Shown: piece by piece, positions 19,608-28,558 of the stretch | How positions within the stretch are numbered: position 1 is the first letter of the stretch | Layout of the letters: the number at the start of each line of letters is the position of its first letter | Assembly (NCBI GenBank): GCA_922989275.2 | Contig: OV277867.1 | Location: forward strand, 44,382,070-44,446,069 | Direction of reading: 5' to 3' | Source of the DNA: Gari tellinella | Taxonomy: Eukaryota; Mollusca; Bivalvia; Cardiida; Psammobiidae | Length of the DNA: 64,000 bases | Made by a program: the position numbers and the translations under genes | The notes under the pieces: model-generated | Database searches by the model: none | Seen by the model: only the letters and a program-made list of their open reading frames with translations | Told to the model about the DNA's origin: nothing

Positions 19608-19764
19608 CCCTTTGAACCCTAGTCCCGCTTATCTGCGTCCTTTTCAAACAGTGTACATGTGAATAGTAAACATTGACAAAAACAACCCTTAAAAGTCAGA
19701 AATGGACTAGACTAAAATGGAAACTGGAATTTTCCATTTAAAGTTTCAGGGAGGAAAGAGTTAA
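19604..19764 (-). mobile_element. Family C MITE lacking its hairpin (161 bp)
   Basis: TTAACCCTTTGAACCCTAGT ... CAGGGAGGAAAGAGTTAA, both termini intact. The palindrome is absent: GTGAATAGTA joins directly to AACATTGACAAAAACAACCC. It shares its first TTAA with the preceding family B copy. Confidence 0.9.
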
Positions 19765-19784
19765 GGCAGATGTATTTACTTATT

Positions 19785-19850
19785 ATATAAAGCAAGATGA
19801 AAGTAAATCAGAATGCAGAAAGCTCATTTACTCGCATTTTTGCTAATATA
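19785..19850 (+). repeat. Core-1 palindrome relic
   Basis: AAAGCAAGATGAAAGTAAAT then GAATGCAGAAAGCTC with only a weak partner CTCGCATTTTTGC. Confidence 0.4.
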
Positions 19851-19876
19851 TAATACAAAATACAATTAACCAATAT

Positions 19877-20030
19877 TTAACTCTTTGCATAATATGCTAG
19901 TGGTGGATACATGAAAACTGTTAACACACTGACCCTGTTATGAAAAGAAATTTTGAAAATTCTATTTTTAGAACAGTAGCAGATGACAATTGTTGCAGAC
20001 GGAAAAATGACCCAGCATGCAAAGAGTGAT
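19877..20030 (-). mobile_element. Family A MITE lacking its hairpin
   Basis: TTAACTCTTTGCATAATATG start, then ACATGAAAACTGTTAACACA joins the outer arm base to CTGACCCTGTTATG. End TTGTTGCAGACG...CCCAGCATGCAAAGAGT. The GGATCC palindrome is gone. Confidence 0.85.
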
Positions 20031-20391
20031 TAGTAAAATTTATGTAGAGAAGTGTAGAGGCACTCAAATGTGCTACTATTAAGAAACTAAAAAGCCAGCA
20101 GATGACAATTTGAGCCAAGTTTTACTCAATATTCAAAGAATTAAGGCCCATCAGCTTTTGACATTTCTATCTTGGGAAAACAGAGAGAAAACTCTTTGTG
20201 TGACAGATACATCTGGAGTATTGCTTTCTTATCCTATAAAATTATTGGTTTTATATCAACGTTTTGTATTCAGACTTTGCATGACAATATCAAGTCTTTA
20301 CATATATCATATATACATATCACAAAAAAATGAGAAATGAATGGTTGACCTTTTAATCTTTTGAATTTCAGGAAAACAGTTTTAAAGCTTT
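20031..20391. other. Unassigned stretch
   Basis: Contains an open frame (20110-20340) without recognisable domain and an (ATATCAT)-like patch near 20300-20325. Confidence 0.35.
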
Positions 20392-20441
20392 TGTCAAACA
20401 GTTTTAAACCAGATCAGGATCAGGATCCAAGCTGTTTGTTT
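20392..20441 (+). repeat. Family A hairpin relic
   Basis: GTCAAACAGTTTTAAACCAG ... CAGGATCCAAGCTGTTTGTT, asymmetric arms. Confidence 0.5.
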
Positions 20442-20488
20442 CCCAATTGGCATTTCTGCTATTAGGGAAAAGAAGGAATATTCAGAAT

Positions 20489-20681
20489 CAGGGCTAAGAG
20501 GGGGTAGACTGAACAAATCCAACATTATCTCTCTCATTTTAGCACCAAATCCTATGGTGTTACTACTCATTAGAATCGTCTCTTCGAGACGATTCTAATG
20601 ATTAGTGACACCATAGGGTTTAATGCAGAAATAAAGATTTTAATTTTTGAAAATACCCCCCCCCCCTTTTCTGGCGCCCTA
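20489..20681 (+). mobile_element. Family E hAT-like MITE
   Basis: CAGGGCTAAGAGGGGGTAGA ... TTTTCTGGCGCCCTA. Core palindrome around GAATCGTCTCTTCGAGACGATTC. Contains an 11-C run (20656-20666) where the family has about five. Confidence 0.85.
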
Positions 20682-20975
20682 TTCCTACATGACAACTACT
20701 ATGGTTTATTGAAAGTATTCACTCTGAAAATGCATAGAACATCTCACTATTTTCGAAACTGTTGTCAGCTAAAATTTGAAAGTCATTAGCGCATAAGTAC
20801 TACCTCAAAATGTTAAATTGGTAGACGAACAAAAGAAACGTAATCTAAAGTCAAAGCAATCTATACCAAAGCTTCGAGCTGAAAGTCATATCCCTGCATT
20901 ACAGGAGTTAACAAAGCTATAAAATATGACAACTTTTGCCTGTTAATTTATAAACAACAAAATATTGAATTGCAG
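20682..20975. other. Unassigned stretch upstream of a possible exon
   Basis: No repeat recognised. The last bases TATTGAATTGCAG could be a weak 3' splice site. Confidence 0.35.
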
Positions 20976-21151
20976 CCTCCCTGAAGCATCAGCCACAATT
21001 TGCTGGAATTAGATCAAATGCAATGTGCAGTGGAACAATGGAACGGAACTTTAATGAAACAAACATGCCCCAGAGAACATATTCCCAACAGTTTTCTGTA
21101 ACAAAATCCAATTATCCGGAGTATCTGCAGAAAACAGGGAAAATTATCCAC
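20976..21151 (+). CDS. Possible internal exon (unrecognised)
   Basis: Bounded by ATTGAATTGCAG and CAC/GTAAGTGTG, this 176-bp segment is open in one frame for 58 codons: SLKHQPQFAGIRSNAMCSGT then MERNFNETNMPQRTYSQQFS and VTKSNYPEYLQKTGKIIH. It starts with two bases of a split codon and ends on a codon boundary. There is no MITE sequence and the amino acids are varied, but the acceptor pyrimidine tract is weak and I recognise no domain. Confidence 0.3.
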
Positions 21152-21590
21152 GTAAGTGTGCAATATTTATGCCTCTGTTAATTCTTATCAACGTTCTAAG
21201 AAGCCTGAAGGTGAATACCATTAATTTATATCATTTAGCAATCTTTGTTTAGAAACATTTCGGAATAAAATGCAATTTTCTAAATTACTTTTGAGTTTCT
21301 CGTCAAAATTGAAAAGTTTGCTATCACCTAATTTGTATTGTCACTTACTCTTTAAGTGGTGAAACAAAATGTATGCGTTGATATGGCGACACATTTGCTT
21401 TTCTACAGAAATGAAGAATTTGTGTGATTTGATTAAAAACTGTCATTCTGTGTCAATTTCCTTAATTTAAAAGAAGATGCATCTTATCTTTAATATTTGA
21501 AAACTAATTACCTGTACATGATATTTGCTCAAAATGTCCTTTGCTGAAATTTAGAATTGTTTACCAGTGTAGAAGCACTATCATAGTGAC
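21152..21590. other. Unassigned stretch
   Basis: AT-rich, no repeat or exon recognised. Confidence 0.4.
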
Positions 21591-21744
21591 AAACAGTTTG
21601 GATCCTGATCAGGCCCCATACTTATATCTGGATTTAAACTGTTTGCCCGATTCTAATGAGTAGTAACATCATAGGATTTGATGCCAAAATAAGTAAGAAA
21701 ATGTTGGATTTGTGCAGTTTACTCCCTCTTATCCTGGAGTCCTG
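21591..21744 (+). mobile_element. Family A hairpin fused to half a family E element
   Basis: GACAAACAGTTTGGATCCTG ... ATTTAAACTGTTTGCC (family A core) runs within two bases into CGATTCTAATGAGTAGTAAC ... TATCCTGGAGTCCTG, the right half of family E. The left half of E is absent. Confidence 0.75.
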
Positions 21745-22342
21745 AAAGAGGATGGCACTATGTAAAGACAGGTGAGTTGTAAATGCAGAGAGAACTTCTA
21801 AGTTTTAGCTGAATGGCCGATACTATGGTTTGCCTCCCTGATAACTGGTAAAGAATCTTCCAACGAAAACAATAGAGCAATTCATTGACAAAATTTAGGT
21901 TGATAGATTGATATGCTGTCACACAACATGAGGAATGGGTATGAAAGATTATATACCTCAGGTTCCATGATTTCTTTTCCAAGAAGACAACTTGTTTAAA
22001 GTAAACTATAGGGTTTAAACAAGCCAACTTGTTTGGCAGGAACAAGGTTAAGCATCTCATCTTCAGACAGTAATCTCCCAAGTCCCAAAACGAGTCTTCA
22101 GCACAAATATGTGATGCGTCAATCAAACTTCAACAGAAGAAAGTTTTAAATGACATCGGAGATTGCTTGTTAAGGGATATGGATGTTGAGGGGGACAATG
22201 TTGGTTGTCATGGTAACCCATGGCCCACAGCAACTGGGATAATTGAAACATAATGATCAGACACCATCAAGTTGTTTCAGGTTACACTACCAAGAAAAAG
22301 AATGACACAAAAACGCTTGGAGCCAAATATCTATCTTAAATA
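21745..22342. other. Unassigned stretch with a 122-codon open frame
   Basis: A minus-strand frame at 21758-22126 is fairly long for AT-rich DNA and free of MITEs, but I recognise no domain, it has no splice or start support, and it ends near a family E remnant. Confidence 0.3.
22204..22218. promoter_or_regulatory. X-box-like inverted repeat
   Basis: GTTGTCATGGTAACC resembles the RFX factor X-box (GTTGCCATGGTAAC) with one mismatch. Isolated, with no gene start recognised nearby, so its use is uncertain. A half-site GGTTGCCATGG is at 34493-34503. Confidence 0.3.
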
Positions 22343-22810
22343 AGAGCCTGCTTACATGGGAAAATGTCTTCAGAGGATAGAAGAGACCTCTGACAGGCAG
22401 TGATATTGACATCCGCCAACCCTTTCAATGCTAACACTTTACTCCATATAAATGCCTTCTTAAGCATTTAATTCATTCCTTCATTGTAGAAAATAGTTCT
22501 ATTTTATACAATAACAAATATGCAACATCAGAATTATTTCCTTAATCATAGCAGATAGTAACTTAAAGCAGGCTGAAAGTAAAGCAAAATGCACCTTAAG
22601 GTGCATTCTGCTTTACTTTCAACCTGTTAAACAGGCTTTACTTTCAACCTGCTTCAAAAGGTCACCTATCTTCAATAAAAGAAACAGGTTATGGAGTAAA
22701 GGGTTAAATAAGATCCAGCCTGCTTACTAGGAAAAATGTCTTCAGAGGATAGAAGAGGCGTGCGTACAGGCAGTAATATTGACATCAACCAACCCTTGTA
22801 AATGCTAACA
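22343..22810. repeat. About 95-bp direct duplication flanking a family B copy
   Basis: 22343-22432 and 22709-22810 share GCCTGCTTAC, AAAATGTCTTCAGAGGATAG, CAGGCAGT and AATATTGACATC...CCAACCC and end in AATGCTAACA. The second copy is diverged (for example GAGACCTCTGACAGG against GAGGCGTGCGTACAGG). Confidence 0.85.
22427..22707 (-). mobile_element. Family B MITE, inverted, with duplicated arm
   Basis: CTAACACTTTACTCCATATA to GGAGTAAAGGGTTAA. After the normal palindrome the segment CTTTACTTTCAACCTG is repeated (22613-22650). Confidence 0.85.
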
Positions 22811-23018
22811 GAATCTCATCAAAACTTGTATATAATGATTTATATGTTTATAGCAAAACTAAAGAAAATACAATCCACTTGACAAATGCAGTATGGATCC
22901 TGATCAAATTCCAAGATCACTGTGGCCAACTGATTTAAGACAAGCCAACAAAATACTGGTTCTGTGAAAGTTAAATAGGGGCCTTCTGATCTGAATCTAC
23001 AGTATACTTTTAACTTCT
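22811..23018. repeat. Unassigned, with faint family A relic
   Basis: GCAGTATGGATCCTGATCAA near 22889 and GCCTTCTGATCTGAATCTAC near 22981 look like remnants of hairpin arms. Confidence 0.35.
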
Positions 23019-23272
23019 TTAACCCTTTACCTCATATACTGTTTCTAGCTTTGAAGACAGGTGACCACTTAAAGCAGGTTGAAAGTAAAGCAGAATGTGC
23101 CTTTAAAGGCACATTCTGCTTTACTTCCAGCCTGCTTTAAGCTTAATTCTGCTAGGTTATATAATTTTTTTGTAATGGTAATTGTTCATGAGGGTGTAAA
23201 CTGGAACTATTTTCTTCAGCGGAGGAATAAATTAAATACGCCAAAAGTCGCTTCTATGGGGGAAAGGGTTAA
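23019..23272 (+). mobile_element. Family B MITE (complete, 254 bp)
   Basis: TTAACCCTTTACCTCATATA to GGGGGAAAGGGTTAA. Perfect tip GTGCCTTTAAAGGCAC. Followed by a family C tail fragment (TTGTATAGGACACATGTG, about 23284-23335). Confidence 0.9.
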
Positions 23273-23398
23273 TAGGTAGTCTGTTTGTATAGGACACATG
23301 TGTGCATCACTAGGGCTCAATGGGCTAAATTCTATTTCTATAAACATCTACATGTGTAGGTTAGGTTTCGTTTTCCAATTCCATGCAGATGACAATAA

Positions 23399-23508
23399 AA
23401 ACCCACTACCAAATATATACACCTTTTCATGCCTTTAATTTATTCCTACACTGAAGAAACTAGTTCAACCTTTAATACAATCATGAATATCCAACATGCA
23501 TTATAGTT
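23399..23508 (-). repeat. Family B left-end fragment, inverted
   Basis: AACCCACTACCAAATATATA + CACCTTTTCATGCC, then TTTATTCCTACACTGAAGAA. Hairpin absent. Confidence 0.7.
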
Positions 23509-23722
23509 GAGGGATCTATGCAAATAGCCATCTGTAAATCCCTGTTCAGACTGCCCCAAAAAGGGGCTTTGTCAAACGTGTTTAATTTTTGTGGCTTTTT
23601 TTATACAATCCGATTAAATACTGAAAGCGGTACTTATGACCAAATTAAGTAGTTCGCGCGATTAGATCGCTCACAAACTCAGCAGTTGCCACTGTATGAA
23701 TAGGGACACGCTGAGACTAAGA

Positions 23723-23941
23723 TTATTTTTCCGCCAGCATACGAACGTCAGTCCAGAGATTAGAGAATCCTTCATCTCTTCCAGGCTTAGGGGAAAATTT
23801 GCATAGATCTATGACCTCAGTTATGCATCTCACTTCAGTAAATTCAAAATGACAGCTGCGTGATTGATGAAGTTTTGAACCGAGGGCACCCTCTTTAAAT
23901 TTCTCAACACACTGCATTACTTTGATATGCTTCTTGTCCAT
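23723..23941 (-). CDS. Unrecognised 72-codon open frame in a MITE-free gap
   Basis: Reads MDKKHIKVMQCVEKFKEGAL, then GSKLHQSRSCHFEFTEVRCI, TEVIDLCKFSPKPGRDEGFS and NLWTDVRMLAEK to a stop. The mixed, charged composition is unlike the hydrophobic or low-complexity frames from AT-rich DNA here. I recognise no family, and no splice sites or upstream promoter are evident. It could be a small gene, a fragment of a longer decayed gene, or chance. Confidence 0.3.
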   Translation of the reverse strand: MDKKHIKVMQCVEKFKEGALGSKLHQSRSCHFEFTEVRCITEVIDLCKFSPKPGRDEGFSNLWTDVRMLAEK

Positions 23942-24334
23942 TCTGTATTACAAAGTTGGGTGAATGTGGTAAATTAACAAATGTTTGTTATTGATCGGAG
24001 ATCAGTGCTCCATTCAAACCTACATGAACTTGACACATTTACACCCAGCTAGTAGCTCGCCTCAATAAATACATTGGCATGCAGAGTATCAAACTGGGCA
24101 GTCTCATCTGGATCTACACAGTTTGTCTTAAATATGTTTTACATTATATAATATAATTTAAAATTACTCAATTCTAATATTTCTACTAGTTGTCTATTTC
24201 AGGAAATATATGACAATGTCAAATGATCAGAGAAAGGAATATTTTTGCATTAAAATAAATAATAACTATTTGCCTGTATTATATACTACGGCTATAAAGA
24301 GAATAGTAGTTATTATACATGTCTTTTAACTGGT
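23942..24334. other. Unassigned stretch
   Basis: A short family A trace (CTCATCTGGATCTACACAGT, 24103-24122), otherwise nothing recognised. Confidence 0.4.
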
Positions 24335-24513
24335 CAGAGCTCCAGATAGGGTGAGTATTTCAAAAATAACTTTCTTATGTTGCAATAAACTCTATGATGT
24401 GACTACTCATTAGAATCATCGGGAAGAGACGATTCTAATGAATAGTCACTTCATATGGTTTTGTGCAAACATGAAGGAGAAATTGATGGAAATACTCAGT
24501 TTACTCGTTATTA
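24335..24513 (+). mobile_element. Family E MITE, 3' end lost
   Basis: CAGAGCTCCAGATAGGGTGA with palindrome GACTACTCATTAGAATCATC/GACGATTCTAATGAATAGTC. The right terminus is replaced by the next family E copy. Confidence 0.8.
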
Positions 24514-24714
24514 CAGGGCTCCAGATAAGGGGAGCTACGTAGTATTTCAAAAACTGAAATCATTATTTCTGCTTTAAACCCTATGGTGTCACTACTCTTT
24601 AGAATCGTCTCAAAGAGACGATTCTAATGAGAAGTAACATCATAGGATTTGATGCCAAAATAAGTGAGAAAATGTTTGATTTTTGCAGTTTTCTCCCTCT
24701 TATTTGGAGCCCTG
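24514..24714 (+). mobile_element. Family E hAT-like MITE (complete)
   Basis: CAGGGCTCCAGATAAGGGGA ... CCCTCTTATTTGGAGCCCTG, flanked by TATTA on both sides (24509-24513, 24715-24719). It sits head-to-tail against the truncated copy. Confidence 0.85.
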
Positions 24715-25284
24715 TATTATATGTAGTCCTGTTGATACCCGACTTCTCCCTAATGAGTATTTATAGAAAATTTTAACATTCCAGTAAACCTTGGTTAAAT
24801 TAAACTGTGACTACAATACAATGATAGAATCAAAGCTATAAAAGCCTAATAACAAATTAATGAGAAAAAAAATGTCTTTAATCATTTTAATTATGGAAGC
24901 TTATAGCAAGTTATGTACATACTCTCCATATAATAGAGATTTAATGAAGACAAAAGCTCGAACCAATCAATTGTTGTATACTCAAAGGAATATATACCTC
25001 ATTGCAATAAAAAAATCTAATGATAAATTAGCAGAAAAGTTTCGCACCTACACTGACAAACAGGGAGGAAACGACACGTTGTAAAAAACACAAGATGATC
25101 AAAATGCACAAAGACACAGCTGATTCGTAATTAGCACAAGTTTTACAACAGAAAATGGGCGACAAAATTGGAATTAAACCCTTATCTTTCTATTATACCT
25201 TTACATTCAACATTATCATATTCAAACAATTTTTCCTTTTTTTCTTTCCTTTTTTAAATTGTAAAAATCTGCATATTGGTTTAA
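24715..25284. other. Unassigned stretch with a short open frame
   Basis: A 74-codon plus-strand frame (24860-25084) is lysine/asparagine-rich as expected from AT-rich DNA. No domain recognised. Confidence 0.35.
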
Positions 25285-25345
25285 AAAAGCTTGGCTCCTG
25301 ATCGGTTACTCGGCATCTCATCATGATCCACACTGTTTGCAATTG
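25285..25345 (+). repeat. Family A hairpin relic
   Basis: CTTGGCTCCTGATCGGTTAC and CGGCATCTCATCATGATCCA + CACTGTTTGC. Confidence 0.55.
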
Positions 25346-25603
25346 GTGGTGATTGAAGTGTTGGCACACTGAGGATTAACCCCGGTAATTGCATTCCCAA
25401 AGTTACTGTAATACTATTTCATTCACATGCTCCCTTGTTCCTCATAAAACTGCACTACTGCTGTACATGATTGGATTTTAGAACAGTTTTTCTATCCCCT
25501 GTGTCTTAACCTTATTCATTCTAAATAAAGTCAATCTTATAGCAAGGGACCACTCAATAGAAGATCCTTGGAAAATCTTAAGCCTAAATATATACCAGTG
25601 ATT

Positions 25604-25680
25604 ACTTAATGCAGAAAGCTCCTATAGGAGCATCACTTTCTGCCTTATTTTTAACCTCCATTATACAGTCACTTATCTTC
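25604..25680 (+). repeat. Family F palindrome, diverged
   Basis: ACTTAATGCAGAAAGCTCCT with partners AGGAGC and CTTTCTGCCTTATTTTTAAC. Confidence 0.6.
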
Positions 25681-26155
25681 AGAGATCTCCATGCTACAAT
25701 CACTAAGTCGTCTCATAATACAAGAGTGACTGTTAAGTACCACTCTCCACCCATGTCTTCAACATGACGGGTTGAAAAATCAAAACATTTTATACAAGAT
25801 TTTTACAGATATAGAATTTCAGAAATAGTCTGAGAAATTAATCTGGATCCAGCCCGTTTCAAGTTAGCTTTCTAAATATTGACATAGGGATAAGTCTAAA
25901 ACCACCCGTATATGCTAGTAATCGGCAGAAGATCTATCAGTGTAAAAAAAGGTCATTTCCTGTGCTTATTATCAATAGTGTCATCGTTCTTGTAAAAACT
26001 TGTTAAACCAAAATGAGGGGCTAAATTTGTAACATTTCTTTAGGATACACTCAATCTCCTCAATCTAAGAATTTGAACCCAAATATGGGCGTAACTCTTG
26101 AGATAGATCTTTGTTGTCATTGTACATAATGTTGAAACCCAATATACCCATCCTT
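25681..26155. other. Unassigned stretch
   Basis: No repeat or exon recognised. Confidence 0.4.
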
Positions 26156-26222
26156 AGCAAACAGTGTAGACCTAGATCAGAGGGCTTAATCCCTAACACG
26201 GATCAGAGTCTGCAAGGTTTGT
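26156..26222 (+). repeat. Family C-type hairpin relic
   Basis: CAAACAGTGTAGACCTAGAT + CAGAGGGC with eroded partner CACGGATCAGAGTCTGCAAG. Confidence 0.5.
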
Positions 26223-26559
26223 CAAATTTTTAAATATTTTAGGGACAAATCCACCAAGCATCAATATAAACTGGTTATCATTTAGAAAATGAAGAGTTCA
26301 TTCCGACAGTCAGCAATGTCATGATGGCAGTTAACGATGACAGTATCTGTTTTTATGTCGCTGATTGGATCTCTTGGTTTCAGTCCGTTTTCTTCCAACT
26401 TACAATACTATCCTCACCTTTGGGCATCTCTCCTTAGTGATAAGGCCTATTGTAACAGTTTGAACTCTACAGAAAATTCCATCTGCTTAAAGAAATATGT
26501 CAACTGAAAATACAATTAACTCTCTCGTCTCTACATCTGCAGTTAACCTGTCTGAGTAA

Positions 26560-26623
26560 CAAACAGTCTTGATCCTGATCAGGCCCCACATTTGTGGGGC
26601 CTGATCAGGATCAAGACTGTTTG
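26560..26623 (+). repeat. Perfect family A palindrome, compensated subtype
   Basis: 26560-26590 and 26593-26623 are perfect 31-bp arms with a 2-base centre. The arm reads CAAACAGTCTTGATCCTGAT, where most copies have TTTGGATCC; the partner carries the matching GGATCAAGACTG. Tip GGCCCCACA. Confidence 0.9.
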
Positions 26624-26797
26624 CAAATTTTAAGGTATTCAGTGATCAATTCTTGTCTCCTAATTTGAAGGAAAGAAGAATGATCAAATTTTGTTAATCA
26701 GATCCCTAATCTGTAACACCCTTTTCTGAACATTAATCTATATATCTTCAAAAACCTCAAATCTTCATAGAATGCTTACATTTTATATGGGGCTCTG

Positions 26798-27016
26798 TTA
26801 AACCCTTTGCATGCTGGGTAATAATTTTGTCTGCAACAATAATTGCAGTCTGCTACTGTTCTAAAATTAAACTTTTCAAAATTTCTTTTCAAAACTTGGT
26901 CAGAGTGTTAAGCAGTTTGGATCTTGATGAGATGCTTGTGTTATGTGGCATCTCATCAGAATCCAAACTGTTTGCAAATATTATCATAGTCTCACCGCTA
27001 GCATGCTAAGAGTTAA
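26798..27016 (+). mobile_element. Family A MITE (reference full copy, 219 bp)
   Basis: TTAAACCCTTTGCATGCTGG start, TTTTGTCTGCAACAATAATT, TTAAACTTTTCAAAATTTCT, hairpin AGTTTGGATCTTGATGAGAT/ATCTCATCAGAATCCAAACT, then CACCGCTAGCATGCTAAGAG + TTAA. TTAA ends and the CCCTTTGCATGC motif support a piggyBac-like non-autonomous element. Confidence 0.9.
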
Positions 27017-28011
27017 AACAAAAACTATGAACACAAAAGTCACACATAGAAACGAAAATTTGCATTCTTTAACGCTATCTCAAGACAATTTAAGATATTT
27101 ATCACCTTGCACACAAATAGACCACTGAGGCATCATGCTTTTAAAGATAGAAAATCTGATAAGCAAAATGCCACTAACCCACACAATTTGTCCAAAATAG
27201 ATGTGTTAAGGTGATTACGCATTCTCATTCAAAAAACTTAAAGACCTTGTCGTAAACAGCTGAACCAGGCACAGATTAAATTTCCTGCGCTGTTAAAAGT
27301 TTAAAACAAAAGGCTTAAAGGCTTGCTAGTGCGTAACAGCTAAAACAAAAAAAATTCCGAAAAACCAGCTAAACTAGGAGAGAGAAAAATACAGAAACCA
27401 TGCAGTCTTTTAATGTGAACACACTGGTGTGTGAAGACAAACAACAGGCTCAAAATTGGTCAAGAAAACCTGCCTAGAAATAAAGTTCAGAAGTTTATAA
27501 ACATTTTCTTCAGTGGAGGCGTAAAAAGGTGTATTTATGGAGTAATGGGTTATTTCAGAATTCCTAAAATACATTATAAAATACAAATTTCTTTATTACT
27601 CTCGGTTCATGATTTAACATGAATATATGAGAGTATTAAGAATGCAGGAAGTATTAAAACTCTCACCAGATTTCCATAATTGACCAAATTTGCTATAAAA
27701 ATACTTAATCGTGTGAAATTCTTTTTACAGTACTTATACTTATGACTAAATGCCATTGGTCAACTTTCATCACCCAATTAACAGACTAATTACCAACCAC
27801 TGACCGAACTCGGAACTTGCGAAATTGGTCTAAAGCATTCCTTATCACATTAACATTTTTTGATATAATCACGACAGGAAATACAATTATCACATTATTA
27901 GTCAAAATATTCTTTGATATTACACACAATCACAAATACAAATACTTCTTTCTATGACAATGGGGGTAATTATTATCAGGAAATACAGTAATACAGGTGA
28001 TCAGCTTATAT
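27017..28011. other. Long unassigned stretch
   Basis: About 1 kb with no gene seen. Only a family B right-end fragment, 27494-27553 (TTTTCTTCAGTGGAGG ... GGAGTAATGGGTTA), is recognisable. Confidence 0.45.
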
Positions 28012-28188
28012 TCCATGAAGGCACTAAATGTTTAAGACAGGTGATTGCTTAACGCAAGACTAAAACAAAGCAAAAAGTCACTTTAGGAGGTTTCTGAATT
28101 GTTTTAGTCTTGCATTGGGCAGCCCCCATCTTAAATACGTCCCATGTATGTTTAATTGAGCGGTTGTTTACTACAGGTTTAACTGTAT
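28012..28188 (+). mobile_element. Family F/D-like MITE, diverged
   Basis: TTTAAGACAGGTGATTGCTT, core ACGCAAGACTAAAACAAAGC/GTTTTAGTCTTGCATTGGGC, and end AGCGGTTGTTTACTACAGGTTTAACTGTA. The left CAG end is eroded. Confidence 0.65.
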
Positions 28189-28354
28189 GACTGTATTAGA
28201 TAAGAAGTAGCTAAGATGGTAATCAGGTGGGTTTAACACACGTTTAATTGTTTGTCCTTCCAGTCTACGTAAACACAACTGAATGGCACTGTAATGTCAT
28301 GGTAATGTGAAAAACTGACGCAACCTTACCAAACTTAAGACCAGAGGATTAAGG

Positions 28355-28558
28355 CAGGGCTGCCATAAGTTGAGATGAAAAATCCTAAGATTTCCAAATT
28401 TGCATTTTTAAGTGCGATTTTACGAACCGTACCTTTACCCCATCGCCTGTTTCTAGTCTTGTTGGTGCATTCTGCTTTACTTTCAGCCTGCTTTAAGCTA
28501 CCATGTACTAGAAAAAAATCCCAAGATTTAGCAAAAATCAGTAGAAATGGCAGTCCTG
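28355..28558 (+). mobile_element. Family I hAT-like MITE with TSD TTAAGG
   Basis: CAGGGCTGCCATAAGTTGAG ... AAATGGCAGTCCTG flanked by TTAAGG at 28349-28354 and 28559-28564. The body contains a family B-type segment (CCCCATCGCCTGTTTCTAG, then GTGCATTCTGCTTTACTTTC). The left hairpin arm is deleted. The second copy at 53775-54029 keeps the full palindrome. Confidence 0.9.
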
